Assembly (NCBI GenBank): GCA_905221605.1
Contig: CAJNDS010002608.1
Span: 44,017 to 108,016 of the forward strand
DNA: 64,000 nt
Direction of reading: 5' to 3'
From: Symbiodinium natans
Taxonomy: Eukaryota; Sar; Dinophyceae; Suessiales; Symbiodiniaceae
This document shows, one piece after another, positions 54,155 through 64,000 of the stretch (position 1 is the first letter of the stretch; each line of letters starts with the position of its first letter). The notes below the pieces were generated by a model, which did no database searches, was not told where the DNA came from, and saw nothing but the letters and a program-made list of their open reading frames with translations. Position numbers and translations under genes: made by a program.

Positions 54155-54270
54155 AAGAACCCAATAAGGAATAAAAAGTAAGATTCTCATTAGGAAAAAG
54201 AGCCCAATAAGGAATAACAAGTAAGATCCTCATAGGAAGAAGAACCCAATAAGGAACAAAAGGTAAGATC
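54155..54270 (+). repeat. Three-copy 42-43-bp tandem repeat
   Basis: Units begin AAGAACCCAATAAGG at 54155, 54198 and 54240, each followed by A-rich sequence and GTAAGAT. The plus-strand GTAAGAT recurring in each unit resembles a donor site. Confidence 0.85.
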
Positions 54271-54274
54271 CATC

Positions 54275-54420
54275 TCCCTGCAGACCCCCGGCGCGAGGGT
54301 GCCGAGGCTGCCGCTGCCAGGGAGGTCCGGCGCCCAGAGCCGCTGGAACCTCCGCAAGGAGACCCCTTGGAGTCTATGAAGCCGCATCAAAGATGGGAAA
54401 ATCCGTTTTCCATGGGTCTG
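54275..54420. other. GC-rich island, probably exonic
   Basis: Open in several frames on both strands (minus: LAEVPAALGAGPPWQRQP after TTGCGGAG|G; also FQRLWAPDLPGSGSLGTLAP). Likely an exon, but strand and frame cannot be decided. Confidence 0.35.
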
Positions 54421-55040
54421 GGATACTAGGTCCTAACGTGCCAGTCCTGGAAATTCCAAAGTAGGGAGTCGGGCTTAGGGGTTTAGGGTTTTTGCCGTTT
54501 TTGCCGGGAGCCATCACGCTTCTCTTCATCAAGCTGTGGCCCCTTGAATGCCTAGCAGAGGTTGCCCTGCAATCCAAGACAGAAAAGCTTCACCCTTCCT
54601 TAAAGTTCCAGAAGAAATGGCTGGGAATCCCAGAGCAGCCTCAAGCCCCAAGAGTCCTCAATCCGAGACTTTCCTCCGAATGCTCCGCACCCAGCACCTC
54701 AAATCCCAAACATCAACCCAACAACAGCTCCCAAAAAGGGCCTGGGCCCCATAAAACCCTACAACTCTAGACCGCAAACCCTTTCATTTCAAACCTTACA
54801 CATCCCTAGACCCGCACTTCCCCCCACTCCCGCTGCCTTGGCCGGCACTGTACCCGCCGTTGGCCTCCAGTCGCAGTCGGACGTCAGACTGGAAAATTGA
54901 GGTTTAAGAACTTAAGGTCACCTTTTAGGCTTTAGGGCACCGCAGGTTGTCCAACCTAGGGTGGAGGAATGGGTGTAGGGTTCAACGAGGCGTTGCATGG
55001 GTGATGCAGGCTGAGCCGAGGCGCGGGATTCAGCGGCCGA

Positions 55041-55117
55041 TCATCCGGGTTGCGTATCCTCCCGCTCAATGGGGGACAAGCAGCCAGGGGGAGCCCAGTT
55101 GATGTGATCGTAAGCCC
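55041..55117 (-). CDS. Putative exon
   Basis: After GAGAAAG|G the frame with two leading bases reads AYDHINWAPPGCLSPIERED then TQPG-stop (55041-55043). A second open frame starting further upstream resembles a signal peptide (FYLLLVLGLWASICKA, about 55190-55140). A neighbouring coding-like stretch at 55280-55360 reads EVVVHTSPDRPRRRPKQRGI. Confidence 0.4.
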
Positions 55118-55950
55118 CTTTCTCTGTTGGCTAGCCTTGCAAATGGAAGCCCACAAGCCCAGAACCAACAGGAGGTAAAAGGGTAGCACTGGGCCTGGAC
55201 TTGGAACCTGGCTGAGAGGCCAAAAGTAGGCATCCCAACCCCCAAAACCCCATTAAAACCCCACAGGCCCCAAAGAGAGCCTAACTCTTGAATCCCCCGC
55301 TGCTTGGGCCGCCTTCGGGGCCGATCGGGCGATGTGTGGACGACCACTTCCTGCCTCAAGGAGCCAAGGGGTTTCGGGGATTTTTAAGGCTCAGGGCTTT
55401 CGGGCAACTAGGGCCCGGGCCCGAAAACCCTGAACCCCCAAACCCTTCAACTCATAAACTCTGAACACCCAAAGCCCTAGATCTGAAGCTTCCGGGAACT
55501 GGGACCGTAAGATGTTTGCAGGGATTCGGGTCAGTTATAAAGTGCCCCAAAGAGTTCACCACAATTAGAGGTCTCAGATCTACTTCAACAGCCCCGAACC
55601 CCTCAACCCTCAGGCCTTCAAAACGCTAAGGCCTTGAGGCCTGAACACTTGAGCCCTTGACCTTCTCGGGTTTAGGGGGTGTGCATGGGCACCCGGCTTG
55701 GCCAGGTCGTGTGCCAAGGAGGTCGTGGGCCTTCCGGAGCCGGCTTGGGACAGGAGCCTTACAGAAACCACATCAGCCTGAGACGCTTGGAGTAAACTCA
55801 AAAACCCTAAGCCCGTCGTGAATCCCCGTGTGCATCCCCGTTGGACCAGCCAAACCTAAAGCATGACTGTCATAGTTCTGCTAGAGAAGGGAAACCCGAA
55901 CCCTGCAAAGCATGCATCCCAAACTGTACGACAGTAGTACGCTAAAATAC

Positions 55951-56073
55951 CTAAACGACGCAGTTTGCGATGTGATGAGTTTTATGGGATTCCCGATCCC
56001 ATGCTCGGAGGCCTCGTCTCATGAGCCTTGCCATCAGAGCCTGTCGACCCCGCCGTCGGTGCACCAGGGACAT
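55951..56073 (-). CDS. Small basic ORF or exon
   Basis: ATG (56071-56073) to TAG (55951-55953), 40 codons: MSLVHRRRGRQALMARLMRR then GLRAWDRESHKTHHIANCVV. Arg-rich and amphipathic at the start, like an organelle presequence, with a stop upstream in frame. GTATTT follows immediately and could be a donor. Confidence 0.4.
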   Translation of the reverse strand: MSLVHRRRGRQALMARLMRRGLRAWDRESHKTHHIANCVV

Positions 56074-56383
56074 GTTCAGGTCTTAGGGTTTAGCCCGGTC
56101 AACCCCTGAACCCCCAACGCAAGCTCCTCAGGGCACAGGGGGCGAATTCTGAGCTCAGGTTTATGGGGTGCTACATGTGCCAGGATTGCCATGTGGCTAG
56201 CCATGTAGGTGTGTGCTCCTGGCTGGTTACTCAAAGTGGAATAATATTTAGCGCCTGCTCGAACTACGGTGCCATGCCTGGCATCGGTTTTGAGCTTAGG
56301 CTTTCAAAATCCTTAAGCCCCTACGACCCCAATCCTAAAGCAGCAACACTTGCCTTTGCGCTCGAGGTAACCCGCTCCTTCTC

Positions 56384-56421
<38 letters not shown>

Positions 56422-56460
56422 TTATGCTTCTGCTTCTTCTTCTGATTCTGCTTCTTCTTT
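56384..56460 (+). repeat. (CTT)n microsatellite
   Basis: Imperfect CTT/CTTCTG repeats producing a poly-Leu ORF on the plus strand; more CTTT repeats at 56520-56590. Confidence 0.9.
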
Positions 56461-57002
56461 TGAGGAGCCCCGAACCGCCCGCGCGCAGCACGGGCCCACA
56501 GTCCGTGTCTTCGTGTAACTTTCCTTCTTTCTCTGTCTTTCTTCTTTCTTTCTCTGTCTCTCTTTCAGGGGCTCAGAATCTCTCTTTCTTTTGCAAACCG
56601 CAGCCAGCCTAGAATGAAGACCGGGGCAGTGTCATTCTCCCAACTCTTGCTCTTCTCCGGCCTGCCGGAGCTTCTGCAACCAGGCTTGATGCGGAAAGCT
56701 GAAAGCCATGCGACCGCAACTTCATCGACGGCATGCGTGCTTCCCAAAACGGCTCAAGACTTCGACAGTGTTGCAAACCCGATCTTCACTGCCTCATGGA
56801 CGGGACCCTAACAAGGTTTTGGTTTAGGACCCCAGAACCCCCTCGAGCCCTCAAGGCCCCCAGAGCCGTCGAAGCCTGAGCACTATCTAACTACTCGTTC
56901 ACCCAGCCCTGCTTCGGTGTGTTTTCTATGCCAAACCCTTTTAGCCCTAAACCCTAAACCCAAAAAAACCCTCAAAAACTGGGACCAGGGCGTTGTTGGC
57001 AG

Positions 57003-57044
57003 GCCAGGCGCTGGAGGCACATCCCAGGCCTCATTGGCTTCGGG
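57003..57044 (+). CDS. Putative 42-bp exon before an introner-like start
   Basis: Between TTGGCAG|G and GTCTTATTATAGGGGG the frame reads ARRWRHIPGLIGFG, phase 0 at both ends. The donor sequence matches the first bases of introner copy 3. Short, so moderate confidence. Confidence 0.4.
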
Positions 57045-57123
57045 GTCTTATTATAGGGGGGGGGGGGGTTAATGTTAACGTGCATTCACAAATGGGTCTT
57101 ATTATAGGGGGGGTTAATGTTAA
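57045..57123 (+). repeat. Duplicated introner-like head
   Basis: GTCTTATTATAGGGG..GGTTAATGTTAA occurs twice, 51 bp apart (57045 and 57096), with G-tracts of different length. AT-rich DNA rich in TATTAATGATATTCATG follows to 57190. Confidence 0.7.
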
Positions 57124-57199
57124 TACTCATAATATTAATGATATTCATGATATTCATAATAAATATTAATAATACTCATGATAACAAACCCTCATATCA

Positions 57200-58997
57200 A
57201 TACTATCGTTTACGTGGCAGTCACAAATGGGGGTGAGAATTGCAAGATTCGGCCGGCCCGGGGGGTCCTTCCTTGTTTGGGGCTCGAAAACAAATCCGGA
57301 AAGGGCACCCCTTACCGGCCTCGGAGGTGACAATAGAACAAATCGATCCTCCCCTTAGAACCTTACATGCTCCCCTTCGAAGCTTAATCACATAATACTT
57401 TTATTATTTTCTTGGGTTTTATATAACAAAAAAATCCCAAGGGGTATATAGAAATAGCAGACCCTTCTTGACCAACAGACCCTCCCCCGGACCCTTCGAT
57501 CCCCACCCCCCCTCTCCCGCCCCCCATTGCGTCGGGTTTAGGGGTTTCGAAATGGCAGGCCAAGCTCAACATCAAAGTTCCCCACAGCTTGCTCTTAAAG
57601 GGTCCCTCCCCCTCCCCCGGAACAAAAGGGGATCCTAACTTGGAGAACTAACTGACATTAACCGACCATGCAGGCCCCGTGTACCACAAACAAACTGAGC
57701 TGGCTGCCATCCTCAGCGCTGAGAATCAGGGGCTTTGCCCTACTTCAACGCTCATTTGTGGGTGGTTCGGAAGTGAGTTGTTGACAGAGATTGCGGGTGG
57801 GAGAAGCTCGTGGAATGCTCAGCCGGACGCAGCAAGGTTCATAACTAGCATAGTTCAATGACACATGACAAAGCCAAGCAATGTACTGTACGGTTGTGAG
57901 GAGTCAGAACTATGCAGCTCTCCCTTTTGCCGTGAACTCGAGCCGGCGGCGTGGCGATCGGAACCACGGATTCATGGGCACCCCACCCCTTCCTTCACCA
58001 AGAAGGTCAACTCACTTGTACGATTCTCTTATGTGGTTCTTTTGGGAGTTCACATTTCATTACAGAGCCTCGTGTGTAGGGAACCGGAAACAGGGCCCAC
58101 AATTTAAAGCACTGCCTACATGAGATGACAGAATGATGGTTCGAGCAGGAGATCTCTGCAGCCGACAGGAGACCTCGTGGCAAACGCCGGGAACAAGTTT
58201 CGAGGCTGCCGCGTGCAAGCCAAAGGAGGGCAATGTGACTACACCCTAGCATAAACCCCGAACGCCCTGCCATGCATCCCGCACGACCTTCGAGGGCCTG
58301 AACTTTCCACGGTCTGCTAACTTCTGGTGTCTCTCTCCTTTGCAGCCTAAGCAATGCTAGGTCCACACTAAGCAAGGGAGGGAAAAGGGCATACCTTCAT
58401 TACACTGTACAGTAGCTTGCTCGGTCACTCGCGAGCACAAGCCCGCCCTGAAAGGGAGTAGGATACACCCTTTACCCACGACCCTGAACCCAAAGTTGGA
58501 GCCTAACACCCTAAACCAAAGGTGGACCTAGAACACAAATAAGCTTCCTCTGGACTTTGTCCATGAGGGGCGGGCGCCGTCAGAGTTGGTCGCTGGTCCA
58601 CAGAATCACCGGCGTCTGAGGTTCGAGGTTGCGTCGGCTATCCACACATTTAACTTGTCGCAGTGATGCCGGCGTGCTAGATGTACGCCCGCTCTGCATA
58701 CTGTGTTCTGAGAGGCAAGTGGATATTGCCTAAAACTTGCCTAAACCACGCTAAGGGTACCAGCGTTGAGTTTGTTCGGCTTCCGGCATTTATGATGCAG
58801 GGTTACGGCGATTAACGCCTGGAATTCTTGGGTGGTTTAGGGTTCGCTAGGGGGTTGACACATGCTGACCCTCTCTGGGACGGCGGCAGAAGTGCAAAAA
58901 AGCGGATGCTTGGAACCTCAGCCCGCCAGCTCAGGCATGGCCTTTTTATCGAACTTCAAGTTGGTCACTTCCCATAGAACCCCAAAACCTTTCACAG
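57200..58997. other. No gene supported
   Basis: Mixed DNA with pyrimidine-rich and AT-rich parts. ORFs at 57679-57861, 57865-58123 and 58007-58375 overlap each other in opposite frames, lack paired splice borders and show no recognisable motif. Confidence 0.35.
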
Positions 58998-59739
58998 TTT
59001 AGGAGCTAAAAACGTGGATGCCTCTCCGGCTCGGGCTTCGAAGCTCCGCACGCTCACCTAGCTACCAGGCAAAGATGTTGTCTCGTGCCTGCAAAAGGCC
59101 CTGGCCGCTGTGGCATCTGGGGTTCAGAGCTGTAGTCTTCTAGTTACTCTATAGACTATAGTCATTGAAGGAGCATTCCCGTGTCGAAGGCTCTATCTGC
59201 AACTCTCGGCATTTGCCTTTGTTGTTCTCGTGCGGTGCTGCCAGCTTTCGCGCCGTTGTCTCGACGCATTATATGAGTTGCTCCCGCATGAACTGAATTC
59301 TAGCCGCGCAAAAAAGTTTCTGGCCCTTACGTATGGCGTATGGTAGAGTGACTAGATATCACATCGGCTCAGGACATCTAGGGCGGATGGATGTAGAGCT
59401 GGCACTCGGCGGTGCCTCGTTACTCTCCGTGTGCGTGTGCCTGTCATCCATAACAGATGAAAAAAAACGACCCACGCGCAAGAGCGTTGGAAACAGAACT
59501 GGATTGCAAGACCGGCTCTACATCCCAATCTTATTGAACAGATCTGACGTTTGCCGCAGCTGCAGTGCTTTGAGCCCGGCCATGAGCTGATCGTCACAGC
59601 TGCAGTGCTTCCGGCCGTTAGGTGAAGATCCTGTATGTGTGGCCAACACCACACCTTTTTATGGCTGCCTCGACATCTTGCCACTGGTTTTTAGGGTTCA
59701 GGACTTCGGCTGACTACTAGCAGCTAGCACTGTAAACTA

Positions 59740-60426
<687 letters not shown>

Positions 60427-60529
60427 CTACGCGGCACGAGCTCCCTGTGAAGTGTGTGGGTGGGTGGGTGGGGGGTGGGTGGGGGGCTGGGGGGAGGTGA
60501 GTTTGTGGCGTGAGTGAGTGCGCGTCGTT

Positions 60530-61370
60530 GAGTGAGTGAGGAGTGCGGTGAGTGAGTGCGTGCGTGCACGTGAGTGAGGTGCGGAGTGCGTGCGTGCGTG
60601 AGTGAAGTGAGGGCGTGAGGTGAGTGATGCCGGAGTCGATGTGAGATGAGTGCGTGAGTGCGTTGCGTGAGGGCGTGCGTGCGTGCGTGGCGGGCGTGGC
60701 GTGCGTGCGTGCGTGGTGCAGTGCGTGCGTGCGTGGTGCGTGCGTGCGTGAGTGAGGCGTGAGTGCTGAGTGAGTTGAGTGAGTGAGTGGTGAGGGAAGT
60801 GAGTCGTGAGTGCAGTGGAGTGCGTGAGTGAGTGTAGGTCGTGCGTGAGTGAGGGACGTGAGTGAGTGCAGTGAGTATGTTGATTGCAGTGGTGGTGCGT
60901 GAGATGAGTTCGTGATGGAGGTGAGTGAGTGAGGCGTGAGTGAGGAGTGATAGGGCGTGAGTGATGCGTGAGTGCTGAGTTGGCGTGATGTGAGTTAAGT
61001 GAGTGAGTTGAGTGACGTGGCGTGACGTGAGAGGGTGCGTGGAGTGTGCGGCTGTGCCGTGACGAGTGAGCGATGCGTAGAGGCGCGCGCGCGCGCCGCG
61101 CGCGTGCGTGCATGCGTGAGGGGCGTATTGCGCAGGAGTGGCGTGCGCTAGCGTGAGCGCGCTTGCGCGCTGTGGCTGTGAGTGAGTGTTCAGTGTGCGT
61201 GCGTGCGTGTGCGGGTGTGCGTGTGTGCGGGTGTGCGTGTGTGTGCGTGTGCGCGTGTGCGCGTGTGTGCGTGTGCGCGTGGGCGTGTGCGCGTGTGCGT
61301 GCGTGCGTGTGGGTTTGTGCGCGTGCGTGCGAGCGAGCGAGCGTGCGTGCGTGGGTGGGTGTGTGTGTGT
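60530..61370 (+). repeat. GTGA/GTGC tetramer array, unit 1
   Basis: Irregular mixture of GTGAGTGA and GTGCGTGC tetramers with many interruptions, becoming GTGTGC-rich near the end. Confidence 0.9.
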
Positions 61371-62169
61371 TTAGGAGCTAAAAACGTGGATGCCTCTCCG
61401 GCTCGGGCTTCGAAGCTCCGCACGCTCACCTAGCTACCAGGCAAAGATGTTGTCTCGTGCCTGCAAAAGGCCCTGGCCGCTGTGGCATCTGGGGTTCAGA
61501 GCTGTAGTCTTCTAGTTACTCTATAGACTATAGTCATTGAAGGAGCATTCCCGTGTCGAAGGCTCTATCTGCAACTCTCGGCATTTGCCTTTGTTGTTCT
61601 CGTGCGGTGCTGCCAGCTTTCGCGCCGTTGTCTCGACGCATTATATGAGTTGCTCCCGCATGAACTGAATTCTAGCCGCTGACTTCCAAAAAAGTTTCTG
61701 GCCCTTACGTATGGCGTATGGTAGAGTGACTAGATATCACATCGGCTCAGGACATCTAGGGCGGATGGATGTAGAGCTGGCACTCGGCGGTGCCTCGTTA
61801 CTCTCCGTGTGCGTGTGCCTGTCATCCATAACAGATGAAAAAAAACGACCCACGCGCAAGAGCGTTGGAAACAGAACTGGATTGCAAGACCGGCTCTACA
61901 TCCCAATCTTATTGAACAGATCTGACGTTTGCCGCAGCTGCAGTGCTTTGAGCCCGGCCATGAGCTGATCGTCACAGCTGCAGTGCTTCCGGCCGTTAGG
62001 TGAAGATCCTGTATGTGTGGCCAACACCACACCTTTTTATGGCTGCCTCGACATCTTGCCACTGGTTTTTAGGGTTCAGGACTTCGGCTGACTACTAGCA
62101 GCTAGCACTGTAAACTATCGAAAAAGAATACATCGTGTGCCACTTCGCCCCACGGCCAGCAAGACTTCA

Positions 62170-63702
<1,533 letters not shown>

Positions 63703-64000
63703 TCACCTACTACCAGGCAAAGATGTTGTCTCGTGCCTGCAAAAGGCCCTGGCCGCTGTGGCATCTGGGGTTCAGAGCTGTAGTCTTCTAGTTACTCTAT
63801 AGACTATAGTCATTGAAGGAGCATTCCCCGTGTCGAAGGCTCTATCTGCAACTCTCGGCATTTGCCTTTGTTGTTCCGTGCGGTGCTGCCAGCTTTCGCG
63901 CCGTTGTCTCGACGCATTATATGAGTTGCTCCCGCATGAACTGAATTCTAGCCGCTGACTTCCAAAAAAGTTCTGGCCCTTACGTATGGCGTATGGTAGA

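Noticed and set aside
59333-59684. 85- and 110-codon ORFs repeated identically in both tandem units
   Set aside because: They overlap on opposite strands, and identity follows from recent duplication of the whole block; no motif or splice border supports either.

Overview
The window looks like nuclear DNA of an alveolate alga, most likely a dinoflagellate (Symbiodiniaceae, Polarella or Prorocentrum type; confidence about 0.75). Supporting signs are plant-type TTTAGGG/CCCTAAA telomere motifs scattered everywhere as degenerate runs, GC-rich coding sequence broken by many introns, 3' splice sites that mostly read AG|G, a Ty1/copia-like element with dinoflagellate-style gag zinc fingers and a DSGATHALRP protease motif, an RCC1-repeat gene, and heavy microsatellite load. 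No prokaryotic operon, rRNA or convincing tRNA was found.

Genes. Few long ORFs are genes. Coding sequence lies mainly in short GC-rich islands of 50-300 bp. Reading both strands for AG|G and GT (or GC) borders with open, codon-biased sequence between them gives many candidate exons. Most are on the minus strand, as expected for unidirectional dinoflagellate gene clusters. Best-supported spliced models are 1646-2079, 4108-5260, 7759-9177 (six exons in matching phase), 11885-12147, 36454-36751, 38739-39005 and 41086-41395. I recognise only a UBA-like exon (49685-49760), RCC1 repeats (26788-27192) and the retroelement; the rest are unnamed.

Main discovery. Four introns (1899-1989, 8128-8281, 36563-36665, 38808-38917) are copies of one short dispersed element whose ends coincide with the splice sites; removing each joins two well-coded exons in frame. 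A decayed fifth copy at 41290-41361 sits in an intron together with a TTTAGGG array. A different terminal-inverted-repeat element (11936-12070) also forms an intron. These behave like introner elements (intron-generating transposons). Telomere-like arrays occupy introns, and in one case TTTAG|GG itself supplies the 3' splice site.

Layout. 0-12 kb: minus-strand genes, three or four small mobile elements, telomere-like filler. 12-24 kb: sparse exons, convergent CCCTAAA/TTTAGGG runs, GA microsatellites. 24-27 kb: minus-strand exons and an RCC1-repeat gene invaded by (TAC)n. 27.2-28.8 kb: (AGT)n/(ACT)n/(AGT)n, a very large inverted repeat. 28.8-33.7 kb: copia gag-protease-integrase, with no reverse transcriptase, cut off in (TAC)n. 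34-57 kb: many minus-strand exons separated by degenerate telomere-like DNA. 59-64 kb: tandem ~2.3-kb units carrying TGTGCT hexamer and GTGC/GTGA tetramer arrays, running off the end.

Limits: exon borders were inferred by eye, without RNA or homology searches. Links between distant exons are not established.
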